From assembly GCA_963732655.1 (NCBI GenBank), contig CAVTAI010000005.1, positions 682,001-746,000 of the forward strand: a stretch of 64,000 nucleotides of DNA. The letters are read 5' to 3'. This document shows positions 27,780-37,766 of this stretch, piece by piece. The first letter of the stretch is position 1, and each line of letters opens with the position of its first letter. The stretch comes from CAVTWS01 sp963732655. GTDB lineage: Bacteria > Actinomycetota > Acidimicrobiia > Acidimicrobiales > SHLQ01. The notes under the pieces were generated by a model, which ran no database searches, had not been told where the DNA came from, and saw only the letters and a list, made by a program, of their open reading frames with translations. The translations under genes were made by a program, and so were the position numbers.

Positions 27780-29937
27780 TCAGTTGATCAGCGGGTCCCG
27801 GGGGAGGCCGAGGATCCGCTCACCGATCTGGTTGCGTTTGATCTCAGACGTGCCGCCGGCGATCGACATGGCGCGATGCACGAGGACCAACGCTCCACTG
27901 ATCGCGCCGTCGCCATCGAGGTAGGCAGCGTCGGGTCCGGCCAGCTCCGTCAGTGCCGCGGCCGCCTCGTGGCCCAACTCGGAGAGGACGAGTTTGGCCA
28001 CGTTGCCTTCCGGTCCGGGCCCACCGCCGGCGACGGCGCGATGAGCGGTACGCAAGTTCATCGCCGTCATGGCCTGGGTGCCGACGATGTACCGACCGAC
28101 CCGGGCCGCGCCGCCGACGAGCCGCTCCGGGTGGGCATCGAGCGGGGTGATCATCATCTCGCCGGGGAGCGTCATGCCGCCTTCGCCGCCACCGATGCTG
28201 ACGCTCTCGTTGCCGAGTGTGGCGCGAGCGACGGTCCATCCCCCGTCGACGGGGCCGACGACGTCGTCGTCGGGCACGAACACGTCGTTGAAGAAGACTT
28301 CGTTGAACTCGGACTGTCCCGAGGGCATCTTCAGTGGGCGCACCTCGACGCCGGGCCCGTGCATATCGATCACCATGGTGGTGATGCCCTGGTGTTTGGC
28401 GGCGGCGGGATCGGTGCGCACGGTGGCGAAACCGAACGCGGCCAGATGGGCGCCGCTGGTCCACACCTTCTGCCCATTGACGAGCCAGCCGCCCTCGACC
28501 GCGCGTGCCCTTGCTGGTGATGCCGGCGGCGTCCGACCCGGCGTCGGGCTCGCTGAACAGCTGGCACCAGATCACGTCCTGGCGGACCGCCGACTTCACC
28601 CACCGGGACACCTGGTCGTCGGTGGCGTGCTGGATCAGGGTCAAGATCACCCAGCCGGTGATGCCGAGCGACGGTCGTTTGACGCCCGCCGCAGCGAACT
28701 CCTGCTCGATGACGAGCTGCTCGACCGCCCCCGCACCCCGACCCCAGGGAGCCGGCCAATGCGGCATGGCGTAGCCGGCGTCGATCAGGGCGTCCTTCTG
28801 GGCATCGGCGTCGAGCGAGGCGACCCACTGGGCGAACTCTCGCACCGTGGCCCGGATGGCCTCGGCCTCGGGCGGCAGGTCGACCGAGCGGGCGCGGCGC
28901 ACGCCGGCGCGGGTGTGATCCGTGACGTCGACGGCGGCCGACCCTGGATCGAGCAAGGACCCGAGGGCGGTGGCGCGTCGCAGGTAGAGGTGGGCGTCGT
29001 GTTCGTAGGTGAAGCCGATCCCGCCGTGCACCTGGATGTTGAGGTTGGCGCACAGATCGGCGGCATCGGCCGCGGCGACGGCCGCCATGGCGGCGGTGAT
29101 CGACAGCTGGTCCCCACCTCCGGCCGCCGCTCGGGCGGCATCCCAGACCGTGGCCGTGGCGAGCTCGGCCGCCACGAGCATGTTGGCGCAATGGTGTTTG
29201 ACGGCCTGGAACATGGCGATCGGCCGACCGAACTGGATGCGCTCCTTGGCGTAGGCCGCCGCCTGTTCGGTGCACTCGCGTGCCACACCTGTCGCCTCGG
29301 CGGCGAAGATCACCCGGTAGAGGTCGACGAGGGTCTGGCCGGCGCCGGGCAGGATCGCCGCGGGGGTGGTGTCGAACGTGAGGCGTGAGGTGCGCCGGCT
29401 GGCGTCGAGGTTGCGGGGCGTCTCCACACTCACGCCGCCCGCGGACACGTCCACGACGGCGATGTCGTGGCCGACGAGCACCAGGACCACGTCGGCGGTG
29501 GCGCCGCCCAGGACAGCCGGGGCCGTGCCGGTGAGTCGTCCGCCGTCCAGCGCCAGCGTCCCCGTCACGGTGGCCGCTCCGGTGAGCTCGCCCGAGGCCA
29601 GGCCAGGGAGGAACCGCGCCCGGCAGGTGTCGTCGCCGGCCGCGACGAGGGCCGCGCTGGCGATCACGGTGGGTACGAAGGCGCCGGGCATGAGGGCCCG
29701 TCCCGCTTCCTCCACGACCACGACCAGCTCCTCGACGCCGAAGCCCGAGCCGCCGTCGGCCTCGGGGACGTGCAATCCGAGCCAGCCGATGTCGACGATG
29801 TCGGTCCACAACTCGGGTCGGGACTCGGTCTCGGCCGCCTGCTGGGCTCGCGCCGCGGCTCGGGAGCCTCGTTTGTTCAACATCTCGGCGGCCGTTTGGG
29901 CCAGGGCACGATGGTCTTCGGTGATGGCGATCGACAT
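27780..29937 (-). CDS. Double-domain acyl-CoA dehydrogenase, single frameshift
   Basis: About 718 residues, two acyl-CoA dehydrogenase modules in one chain. The first half (MSIAITEDHRALAQTAAEML to YLRRATALGSLLD) keeps FGRPIAMFQAVKHHCANM and VHGGIGFTYEHD. The second half (about residues 350-718) has QLFSEPDAGSDAAGITSKG and, after the frameshift, VWTSGAHLAAFGFATVRTD and the C-terminal SIAGGTSEIKRNQIGERILGLPRD. Removing one base at 28499-28500 restores GTRVEGGWLVNGQKVWTSG. Fused FadE-type enzymes like this are common in actinobacteria and catalyse alpha,beta-desaturation of acyl-CoA. Confidence 0.88.
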
Positions 29938-29973
29938 GGCCGTAGACCGTAGTCCGCTCGCTAGGGTGCGCCG

Positions 29974-32596
29974 GTGCCCGCAGCTGTCGCATCCGTGGAC
30001 GCCTTGGCGGTCTACTTCGTCGAGGCCGGCAAGGTGGTGCCCGGACTTTCGATCGACGAGTCGGGCCGGGCCCGCTCGTGGTGGTGGCCGCTTCCTGCGG
30101 CCGACGATCGGTCATTCATCTCCGCGCTGATCGATGAAGACACCGTCGCCGGCCATCGCCGGGTGGCCGACGAGCTGGCGTTGGCGGTCGATTCCGAGGT
30201 CCGTGACCGGTTGGTCGCCGGCGCCGTCGTCGCACCGCGCCGTGCGGGCCGGCGGACGGTACCCGACGCCTGGGTACGCGCACTCCTGTCGTCGGACCCG
30301 TGGCTGCCCTCGAGCGTCGATCCCGACCAGGCGCGAGCGCTGGCCGGGGCCGTCGCCGAGTGGGTGAACGCTGGTGCCGTCCGCGCGACCGGCGCGCGGC
30401 TCTGCCTCCGCTTCGAGGAACCGGCTGAGGCCTCTGATCGGTGGACCGTCACGCCCCTGGCCCAGTCCGTCGACGAGCCGAGCATCATGTGGCCGATGTC
30501 GGACCTGTTCGACGGTTCGCCGCTGTTCGCCCCCGGATCGACGATCGAGGTGTTGGGGTCACTGGGCCGAGCGGTGCGGGTGGCGCCCGAGCTCGGCCCG
30601 TTCCTGGAGAACGCCGTGCCCCAGGCCATGGACATCGAGGGCAGCGCCGCGCTCGGCGCTCGTCGTCGAACGGGCCGATCTGTTGCTCGAAGCGGGCATC
30701 GGCGTGGTGCTGCCGTCATGGTGGACACGGCGCGGTCGAATTCGGCTTCGTGCTCGAGCCCGGACGGCGACCTCCTCCACCTCCGGAGCCGATGGGGTGG
30801 CCTCCGGCTTGAACATGGATGCCCTCGTCGACTTCACCTGGGAGGCCGCGCTCGGCGATCGCAAGCTGACCAAGGCCGACCTCGCTGCTCTCAGCCGTGC
30901 CGCCACGGCGAAGTCGAGCCTCGTCAGACTGCGCGGCGAATGGGTGGAGATCGACCCCGCCGAGCTGGCCGCCATCGCCGCCGCCGCCGGCAACCGGAGC
31001 GCCGCCCGCGCCCGAGACCTGCTACGAGCCGGGCTCGGACTCGATCGACTCGACGCTCCGGGCGGGGTCGAGGTGTCCGGCGTGGTGGCCACCGGATGGC
31101 TCCATGACGTGCTCGACGGTGCCCTTCACGCCACGATGGAACCGCTGCCCGAACCACCCGGGTTCGCCGGCACCCTGCGCCCCTACCAACGCCGCGGCGT
31201 GGGTTGGCTGCGGTTCCTCGGCCAACTCGGACTCGGGGTGTGCCTGGCCGACGACATGGGTCTGGGCAAGACGGCGCAGCTCATCGCCAGCTTGCTGGCC
31301 GATCCGGCGCCGGGTCCGACGTTGGTGGTGTGTCCGGTGTCGGTGCTGGGGAACTGGCAGCGTGAGCTGGCGCGTTTCGCTCCGGATCTCACGGTCATGG
31401 TGCACCACGGCGCCGACCGCTTCAGCCGGGACGATCGGGAGCTCGGCGACCGGGTGGTCGATGTCGACGTCGTGCTCACCACGTACGCCCTGGTGGCCCG
31501 AGACGTGGAGCAGCTCGCGGCCGTGCCCTGGGGTCGGTTGGCCCTCGACGAGGCCCAGCAGGTCAAGAACCCGGGAACCGCCCAGGCCCGTGCTGTTCGA
31601 CGGGTTCCCGCCTCCCGCCGGGTCGCGCTCACCGGGACGCCGGTGGAGAACCGCCTTTCCGAGCTGTGGTCGATCATGCAGGTGCTGAACCCGGGGCTGC
31701 TGGGGAGCCGTAAGGATTTCCGCGAGCGGTTCGTCCTCCCCGTGGAGCGCGACGGTGACGAGGAGGCGGCGGCTCAACTGCGACGAGTGACCGGACCGTT
31801 CCTACTGCGCCGCCTCAAGACGGACCGATCGATCATCGACGACCTCCCCGACAAGATCGAGCAGGTCGAGTTCTGCCCGCTCACGACGGAACAGGCATCC
31901 CTCTACCGGGCCGTCGTCGATGATCTCGTCGAACGGGCCGAGTCGAGTGAGGGCATCGAGCGCCGGGGACTCGTGCTCGCCGGGATCACCCGACTCAAGC
32001 AGGTCTGCAATCACCCGGCGCAGTTCCTGCACGACGGTTCGGCGCTCGCCCGACGGTCGGGCAAGCTGAACCGGACGGAGGAGTTGCTCGACGAAATCGT
32101 GGCGGCGGGCGACAAGGTGCTGTGTTTCACGCAGTTCTCGGAATGGGGAGATCGCCTCGTGCCCCATCTGGCGGCCCGGTACGGCGTGGAGCCGCTCTGG
32201 CTGCACGGCGGTGTGAGCCGGCGGGCCCGTGACGCCATGGTGGCCCGGTTCGCCGAGCCCGCCGGTCCACCGATCTTCCTGCTGTCCGTGAAGGCCGGCG
32301 GTACCGGGCTGAACCTCACCGCCGCGTCGCATGTCATTCACCTCGACCGCTGGTGGAACCCGGCGGTCGAGGATCAGGCGACGGATCGGGCGTTTCGCAT
32401 CGGGCAGACCCGGACGGTGCTGGTGCACAAGCTGGTGGCGGCCGGGACCATCGAGGACCGGATCGACGAGATGATCACGTCGAAGCGGGCTCTCGCCGAT
32501 CGGGTGGTGGGCACGGGTGAGGCATGGCTCACCGAACTGTCCACCGATGACCTGCGCGAGGTGCTCTCACTCCGCGGCGACGGCGAGGACGAGTGA
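29974..32596 (+). CDS. SNF2-family DEAD/DEAH-type ATPase, single frameshift
   Basis: About 874 residues. The N-terminal 230 residues are the bacterial SNF2-associated region. After a one-base shift near 30655 the chain continues LVVERADLLLEAGIGVVLPSWW. The helicase core has LRPYQRRGVGWLRFLGQLGLG, Walker A DDMGLGKTAQLI, DEAQ in LALDEAQQVKNP, LTGTPVENRLSELWS, then the C-terminal motifs VKAGGTGLNLTAASHVIHLDRWWNPAVEDQATDRAFRIGQT. The typical role is DNA translocation or remodelling during repair or transcription. The stop TGA at 32594-32596 coincides with a 26-bp duplication before the SWIM gene. Confidence 0.9.
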
Positions 32597-32644
32597 ACTC
32601 GCGATCGTGGGACGACCTGTGAACTCGCGATCGTGGGACGATCC
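32593..32644 (+). repeat. 26-bp tandem duplication at SNF2/SWIM junction
   Basis: The 26 bp starting GTGAACTCGCGATCGTGGGA at 32593 are repeated at 32619 with only the last two or three bases differing. Copy 1 overlaps the SNF2 stop as GTGA and encodes a 9-residue frame that ends in TGA. Copy 2 carries the same GTG start and continues as the SWIM gene. Confidence 0.93.
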
Positions 32645-33479
32645 GTGGCAGCGCTATCCGGCGTCCAAGCCGATACGCGTCGAGCACGGCATCGCCTCGC
32701 GGAAGAAACGCGGCGATATGGCGTCCACCTGGTGGTCGAAGCGGTTCGTCGGCGTCCTGGAGAGCTTTGGCCTCGGGGCCCGGATGCAGCGTGGCCGCCG
32801 ATACGCGCGTGCCGGTCAGGTGTTGTCGCTCGAGGTCGACGCCGGCCTGATCGCCGCCCAGGTGCAGGGTTCCCGTCCGACGCCGTATCTGGTCACCGTC
32901 CGGTCGGCCCCAGCCAGCGAAACGCAATGGCTGAAGCTCGAGGACGCCTTCCGGAGCCGCGTGGGATTCGTCGCCCAGCTACTCGCCGGGGAGGTGCCAC
33001 CCGAGTTGGAGGAGGCGTTCTCCTCTGCTCGCATCGACCTCTTCCCGAGGCGGTGGGCCGACATCGACGCCCGCTGCAACTGCCCCGACCGGGAGAACCC
33101 GTGCAAACACCTGGCCGCAGTGTTGTACGTGTTCGCCGATCAGCTCGACGACAATCCCTGGCTCTTGTTGACCTGGCGGGGTCGTCGGCGTGACGATCTG
33201 CTCGAGACCCTGCGGCTGGGGGCGGGCTCGTCGCTCGACCTCGGTGCCGAGGTGGCCCCATGGTGGCCGTTGGTCCCGGGTCATCTGGATTCGCCGGCCA
33301 CCGCACCGGCGATCACCGCTGGCGTCGATGCTGCAAACGTCGTGCCTCCCGAGCCCCGGGATCGGGTCTTGCGGCGGCTCGGGGCTCTCGAGGTGAAGGC
33401 CTTCGGTGGAGCGGCACTCGACGCTCTCGTCGATGTGTACCCCGCCGTCAACGCCGTCGACGACCCCGGTTCGGTCTGA
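32619..33479 (+). CDS. SWIM zinc-finger protein
   Basis: A 286-residue protein starting VNSRSWDDPWQRYPASKPIRVEHGIASRKKRG. The SWIM motif CxCx(n)CxH is seen as DARCNCPDRENPCKHLAAVLY at about residues 148-168. The block MASTWWSKRFVGVLESFGLGARMQRGRRYARAGQVLSLEV is conserved in proteins encoded next to SNF2 ATPases. Start GTG 32619 is in the second copy of the duplicated sequence; GTG 32593 in the first copy is out of frame. The protein is likely a partner of the upstream SNF2 ATPase. Confidence 0.9.
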   Translation: MNSRSWDDPWQRYPASKPIRVEHGIASRKKRGDMASTWWSKRFVGVLESFGLGARMQRGRRYARAGQVLSLEVDAGLIAAQVQGSRPTPYLVTVRSAPASETQWLKLEDAFRSRVGFVAQLLAGEVPPELEEAFSSARIDLFPRRWADIDARCNCPDRENPCKHLAAVLYVFADQLDDNPWLLLTWRGRRRDDLLETLRLGAGSSLDLGAEVAPWWPLVPGHLDSPATAPAITAGVDAANVVPPEPRDRVLRRLGALEVKAFGGAALDALVDVYPAVNAVDDPGSV

Positions 33480-33638
33480 GCATCGCCCCCGTGCTCGGCG
33501 TGGGCTCCCGCTCAGCCGGGCATGCGGTTTTCACCTCGCTGGGCCGGGCGTGATGTTTCGCCTCGCTCAGACAAGTCGATGGGCGACGCTGGTGCTCTGA
33601 GTTGTGACGAGCGTCGCTCTGATCGCTGGTCCTGGTCC

Positions 33639-34173
33639 TCAGGCGGTGGTCTTGGGGGGACGCCAGAAGGTGGCGAGGAGCGCGGCGGCGCCGCCGAACC
33701 CGGCACCGGCGGCCCAGGCCAGACCGCTGTTGCCGGCCACCCAGGTGAGGTCGAGGCCGTTGTTCGACCGACCACTCGCCCGGTCCGAGCGCCCCCAACC
33801 CCACGGCCACGACGATCAGCGTGAGCACGTATTCGTACCCCTCGCCCTTGTTGAAGATGAAGAAGCCGTTCTTCAGGTGGTTGGTGACCATGGCCACCGT
33901 CATGGTGCCGACGACGCCGGCGCATCCGAGCGGGGTGAGGAAGCCGAGCAGCAGGCAGGCGCCGGCGCCGACCTCGGTCAGCGAGGCGGTCCAGGCGTGC
34001 AGCACACCCGGCTTCATGCCGAGCGACTCGAACCAGCGCCCCGTGCCGGCGATCTTGCCGCCGCCGAAGATGTGGCGGATGCCATGAGCGAGCATCACGG
34101 CGGCGAGGATCACCCGGATCCCCAGCAGAGCGAAGTTGATGGCATCGATGTCGGTGGTCACGGGCCGGAACAC
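33639..34173 (-). CDS. DoxX family membrane protein, single frameshift
   Basis: About 177 residues with four membrane helices. The first frame covers INFALLGIRVILAAVMLAHGIRHIFGGGKIAGTGRWFESLGMKPGV, TASLTEVGAGACLLLGFLTPLGCAGVVGTMTVAMVTNHL and EYVLTLIVVAVGLGALGPGEWSV. After AA at about 33763 the frame must shift by one base (GTCGAACAAC to GTCGACAAC) to give DNGLDLTWVAGNSGLAWAAG and end ..LLATFWRPPKTTA at 33639. DoxX proteins are linked to respiratory or redox-stress membrane complexes. It diverges from the TIM-barrel gene. Confidence 0.85.
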
Positions 34174-34247
34174 TAGCGTGCGCGTCCATAGCCGATCACC
34201 GCCGGATCCTCTGGGCCGCCACGCTCGGGCTGCGGGGCGACCTCGAC

Positions 34248-34997
34248 GTGCTGCTCACCGCGGCGGCGCAGACCGGGGCCGACGAGGTATCGGTCTACGC
34301 CGAGGGCATGGTGCAGTTGGGTCCTCTTGGTCGGTCCGATCTGGTGCGTCGGGCGGCTGACCTCGGGCTGGCGATCGGCGTGGTCGACGGCCTGTATTCC
34401 TGGATGCCGCTCACCGGGAGGCTCGCCGAACGGTCGAGCCCGGTCGAATCGGTGCTGGAGGCCGCCGCCGAACTGGGCGCGTTCGGCGTCAACGTGCTCG
34501 CGGTGGAGGACGGGTCGACGGTCGCCGAACGGGCCGACCGGTTCGCCGCCGCGGCCGACCGAGCCCACGCCAACGGTCTCGCCCTCATGCTCGAGTTCGC
34601 GCCGCTCGGAGGTGTGCACGATCTCGCCACGGCGTGGGCCGTGGTGGGTGGTGCCGATCCGGCAACCACCGGCGTGCTCTTCGACACCTGGCACTTCTAC
34701 CGGGGTACCCCCGACCTCGACCTGCTGGCCTCGCTTCCGGGCGAGCGCATCGTGGCCGTGCAGATCAGCGATGCGGCGGCCGACGTCGAGGGCACGTTGT
34801 GGGAGGACACGATCAGGCACCGCCGATTGCCCGGCGAGGGCGACCTCGACTTGCCGGCGGTGATCGCCGTACTCGACCAGATCGGCGGATTGAACCGTTA
34901 CGGGCCCGAAGTGATCTCCGACACCATGGCGGCGATGGACCCGGCCCAGGCCGCGACCCTCGCCATGGCGAGCGTCGACGCACTGGTGCGTCGCTGA
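34248..34997 (+). CDS. Sugar phosphate isomerase/epimerase-like TIM-barrel protein
   Basis: About 249 residues of a xylose-isomerase-like TIM barrel. Key parts are TGADEVSVYAEGM, GLAIGVVDGLYSWMP, NGLALMLEFAPLGGVHDL, TGVLFDTWHFYRGTPDLDLL (metal-site Asp/His) and RLPGEGDLDLPAVIAVLDQIGG with YGPEVIS. The GTG at 34248 is the first standard start, but family-like coding (HRRILWAATLGLRGDLD) runs back to about 34188 without any ATG, GTG or TTG in that frame. A GTG at 34178 one frame away would fit if one base is in error. Confidence 0.8.
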   Translation: MLLTAAAQTGADEVSVYAEGMVQLGPLGRSDLVRRAADLGLAIGVVDGLYSWMPLTGRLAERSSPVESVLEAAAELGAFGVNVLAVEDGSTVAERADRFAAAADRAHANGLALMLEFAPLGGVHDLATAWAVVGGADPATTGVLFDTWHFYRGTPDLDLLASLPGERIVAVQISDAAADVEGTLWEDTIRHRRLPGEGDLDLPAVIAVLDQIGGLNRYGPEVISDTMAAMDPAQAATLAMASVDALVRR

Positions 34998-35003
34998 CGG
35001 GCT

Positions 35004-35333
35004 TCAGAGAGCGGAGATGAAGGTGCCCTCGGCCTCCGCCAGGAGCACTTCGCCGTGGCGGGCCGTGCCGACGGGCGACGGGTGCCGGTATCGGACGGTC
35101 AACGCGCCGGTCGCTCCCATCACCGGGCCCATCATCTGGGTACAGCCGAGCAGCTCGTCGAACGCAGCGGCGAGCACGCGTCCGTGCCACCGGTCCGGTG
35201 CGCCCTCGTAGAGATCGCTGAACACGGCCCACCCTCCGGTCACCCTGTCGTGATGCTCGTGGTAGGGCCACTCCTCCAGCGGTTTGTCCCGCAACGACGG
35301 CAGCGAGGTGAGGGCCTGGCGAGCGATGGCCAT
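35004..35333 (-). CDS. Thioesterase-like (hotdog) protein, shortened
   Basis: About 109 residues of a hotdog-fold thioesterase: HDRVTGGWAVFSDLYEGAPDRWHGRVLAAAFDELLGCTQMMG (the Asp/Glu-containing hotdog helix), then ATGALTVRYRHPSPVG and the family end GEVLLAEAEGTFISAL. Between PSPVG and GEVL about 25 residues of the usual strand pair are missing, in frame. Coding with family-like REVDAAAGPERLALAAESMAIAR continues upstream of ATG 35333; a GTG at 35406 in the next frame would fit with one base removed near 35385. It may therefore be a partly degraded gene. Confidence 0.62.
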   Translation of the reverse strand: MAIARQALTSLPSLRDKPLEEWPYHEHHDRVTGGWAVFSDLYEGAPDRWHGRVLAAAFDELLGCTQMMGPVMGATGALTVRYRHPSPVGTARHGEVLLAEAEGTFISAL

Positions 35334-35430
35334 TGACTCGGCGGCCAGGGCGAGTCGTTCCGGACCCGCGGCGGCGTCGACTTCGCGTCGGCGTGCCAGA
35401 CTCCACCGTTCAGTTCACCAGGAGCATGAC

Positions 35431-36150
35431 ATGGGACAACTCGACGGGAAGACCGCCATCGTGACCGGATGCGGACGCGGTCAAGGGGAGGCGACCATCC
35501 GGCTCTTCGCCGAGCACGGTGCCACGGTCATCGGCACGGACATCGACGCCGAGACGGGGGCTCGGTCGGCCGCCGCCGCCGGCGCCGCCTTCGTCCACCA
35601 CGATGTTGCCGCCGCGTCGTCGTGGGCGGACGTGGTCAGGACTGCCATGGAGTCGACGGGGCGGATCGACGTGCTCGTCAACAACGCCGGGATCATCGAG
35701 TGGCGGACCATGACGGAGACGCCGCTCGACGTTTGGGAGCGGGTGATCGCCGTCAACCAGACCGGGCCCTTCCTCGGCATGCAGGCTGTGGCCCCCATCA
35801 TGAAGGCCCAGGGGAGCGGTTCGATCATCAACATCTCGTCGGTGGGCGGGTTGGGCGGCTCGAGCCCCTGCTACGCGTACGGGGCCACCAAGTGGGCATT
35901 GCGGGGCATGACGCGAGGCGCAGCGCAGGAGTTGGGACCGTTCGGCGTCCGGGCCAACGCCATCCTCCCCGGCTTCGTGGAGGGCCAGATGATCGCCAAC
36001 ATGGACACCGAACGCGGCGCCCAGTCAGTACCGCTCCGACGTATCGCCCAGCCGCTCGACGTCGCCAAGCTGTCCTTGTGGTTGGCCTCCGACGAGAGCT
36101 CCTACGTGTCGGGTGCTGACCACCTCATCGACGGTGGCATGCGGGCGTAG
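35431..36150 (+). CDS. Short-chain dehydrogenase/reductase
   Basis: A 239-residue classical SDR. The cofactor motif is TGCGRGQGEATIRLF (TGxxxGxG), followed by NNAG in DVLVNNAGIIEW. The catalytic Ser is in INISSVGG and Tyr/Lys in YAYGATKWALRG (YxxxK). The C-terminal region is GADHLIDGGMRA. The start is ATG 35431 with GGAG at 35421. It resembles 3-alpha/20-beta-hydroxysteroid dehydrogenase-like enzymes, but the substrate is unknown. It is divergent from the thioesterase-like gene. Confidence 0.92.
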   Translation: MGQLDGKTAIVTGCGRGQGEATIRLFAEHGATVIGTDIDAETGARSAAAAGAAFVHHDVAAASSWADVVRTAMESTGRIDVLVNNAGIIEWRTMTETPLDVWERVIAVNQTGPFLGMQAVAPIMKAQGSGSIINISSVGGLGGSSPCYAYGATKWALRGMTRGAAQELGPFGVRANAILPGFVEGQMIANMDTERGAQSVPLRRIAQPLDVAKLSLWLASDESSYVSGADHLIDGGMRA

Positions 36151-36186
36151 CCCTGGCTGAGCCTTTCCCAGCCGCCGGGTCGAGGC

Positions 36187-36840
36187 TCAGGGGAGCCAGC
36201 TGGCCCGGTCGCCCCACGCGGCGAGGCGAGGCGCGCCTTCGAGTTCGCCCCGGTCGAGCAGCCACGCCAACACGGAGCGGCGATCGGTCTCATCGGTGAC
36301 GCTGACGGGCTCGCTCGTGCGGTACTGCACGGTGTCCCATTGCTCGGCGAAATCCGCCTCGACGTAGGTCTGCGTCCAGTCCGCCGGCGTGAGGCCCACC
36401 GCGCCGAGGTCGACACAGTGCACCGACACCTCGCGGAGGCGCATGAACAGGACGTTCGCCGACGGGAACTCCACGTCGCCCGGAATGCGAGCGATGCCTC
36501 CCGCCGGCACCGGGCCCCGCCATTCGGCGTCGAACGCCGCGGCCGACCGCTCCAGATGGTCCCGGATGTCTGCCGCGGGTCGGCGGGCGCCGCGTTCGAT
36601 GTCGTCGGACCGCTGCTCGACTCCGCCGGGATACATGTGCGCCGGTCGCCCGGCCCGAAGGGCCGCCCCGGCGAACGCCAGGGCATCGGCGTTGAAGGCG
36701 ATGTGGGAGAGCAGGTGGCCTATGGTCCAGTCCGGGAGCCGGCTCGGGCTCGCCATGTCGGAGTCGGTCATCTGGGCGATGCGAACGCGAAGGAGGTCCG
36801 TCGTCGAGCGGATGGCGTCGATGAGCAGGTCGTTGGTCAC
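36187..36840 (-). CDS. Mycothiol-dependent maleylpyruvate isomerase-type protein
   Basis: A 217-residue MDMPI/DinB-like protein. The N-terminal four-helix domain has DWTIGHLLSHIAFNADAL with the first metal-site His, and MRLREVSVHCVDLG with Glu and a second His, as in mycothiol maleylpyruvate isomerases. GTG 36840 is preferred: it overlaps the MeaB stop (GTGA), so the gene belongs to the methylmalonyl-CoA operon. Mycothiol use is limited to actinobacteria, which supports the taxonomic assignment. Family members include mycothiol S-transferases for detoxification. Confidence 0.85.
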   Translation of the reverse strand: MTNDLLIDAIRSTTDLLRVRIAQMTDSDMASPSRLPDWTIGHLLSHIAFNADALAFAGAALRAGRPAHMYPGGVEQRSDDIERGARRPAADIRDHLERSAAAFDAEWRGPVPAGGIARIPGDVEFPSANVLFMRLREVSVHCVDLGAVGLTPADWTQTYVEADFAEQWDTVQYRTSEPVSVTDETDRRSVLAWLLDRGELEGAPRLAAWGDRASWLP

Positions 36841-37766
36841 CCGGCCGACGGTAACGCGGCGGCGAGGTGGGTCGCGATCTCGTCGGCGATCGAGGTGGGG
36901 GAGACAGCGGCGTCGAGCATCGGGCGAGCGGCCAGCTCCGCGTCGACGGCGACCTCGAGGCGCCACATCACCCGCGCCCGAACCTCGGCCCGGAGTCGGC
37001 GCTCACGAGATGCGGCCCGCCCGTCGAGCTCGGTCAACACGCGAGCGTGGGCATCGATGGCGGCGACGACCTCGGGCGCGCCGTCGCCTGCGGTCGCCGT
37101 GGTCATCACGATGTCGGGCCGAGTGAAGCGGCCGGTTCGGCGGTCCTGGCCACTGATGTGCGACAGGTCGAGCATCAGCTCCAGATCGCGCCGGGTGTCC
37201 GAAGCCCCGGGACGGTCGGCCTTGTTGACGACGAACAGGTCGGCCAGCTCCAGCAGACCGGCCTTGTTGGCCTGGACGGCATCGCCCCAGCCGGGCGCCA
37301 CGACCACCACCGTCGTGTCGGCCGCCGCGGTCACGTCGACCTCGACCTGGCCGACGCCCACCGTCTCGATGATCACCGGGTCATACCCCGCGGCGTCGAG
37401 CAGCCGCACGGCTCCGGGGACCGCGAGCGCCAGGCCACCATGGTGACCGCGGGTCGCCATCGAGCGGACGAAGCCGGTGTCGCCGATCACGTCGTCCATG
37501 CGCACGCGATCGCCGAGGATCGCACCCCCGCTGAGCGGTGACGACGGGTCGACGGCGATGACCGCCGGCCGGCGCCCGGTGTCGGTCCACGCCGAGACCA
37601 GCCGTCCGACGAGGGTCGACTTGCCGGCTCCGGGGGCTCCGGTGATCCCGACCACGTGGGCGCCGCCGGTTCGGGCGTGGATGCGATCGGCGATCAGATC
37701 CGCGGGCGGACCGCCGCGCTCGACGATCGTCAGCAGCCGACCGAGCGACCGGGTGCTCCCCGACAT
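36837..37766 (-). CDS. meaB: MeaB/ArgK-type GTPase
   Basis: A G3E-family GTPase that protects and reloads methylmalonyl-CoA mutase. The P-loop is VVGITGAPGAGKSTLVG, Walker B region VIIETVGVGQVEVDV, base-recognition NKAD in FVVNKADRPG. The rest (RRDLELMLDLSHISGQ) matches MeaB. ATG 37766 gives 309 residues in one unbroken frame. Conserved coding (QLLEEAMSGSTRSLG) begins slightly upstream, and an ATG at 37792 would fit if one C is missing from CC at 37784-37785 (MSTQLLEEAMSG). It is downstream of the B12-binding subunit on the same strand. Confidence 0.9.
   Translation of the reverse strand: MSGSTRSLGRLLTIVERGGPPADLIADRIHARTGGAHVVGITGAPGAGKSTLVGRLVSAWTDTGRRPAVIAVDPSSPLSGGAILGDRVRMDDVIGDTGFVRSMATRGHHGGLALAVPGAVRLLDAAGYDPVIIETVGVGQVEVDVTAAADTTVVVVAPGWGDAVQANKAGLLELADLFVVNKADRPGASDTRRDLELMLDLSHISGQDRRTGRFTRPDIVMTTATAGDGAPEVVAAIDAHARVLTELDGRAASRERRLRAEVRARVMWRLEVAVDAELAARPMLDAAVSPTSIADEIATHLAAALPSAG

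Noticed and set aside
28370..30115. Long minus-strand Arg-rich frame (581 residues) over the acyl-CoA dehydrogenase.
   Set aside because: Its composition is the low-complexity Arg/Pro/Gly pattern of out-of-frame high-GC DNA; the real gene is in another frame of the same strand.
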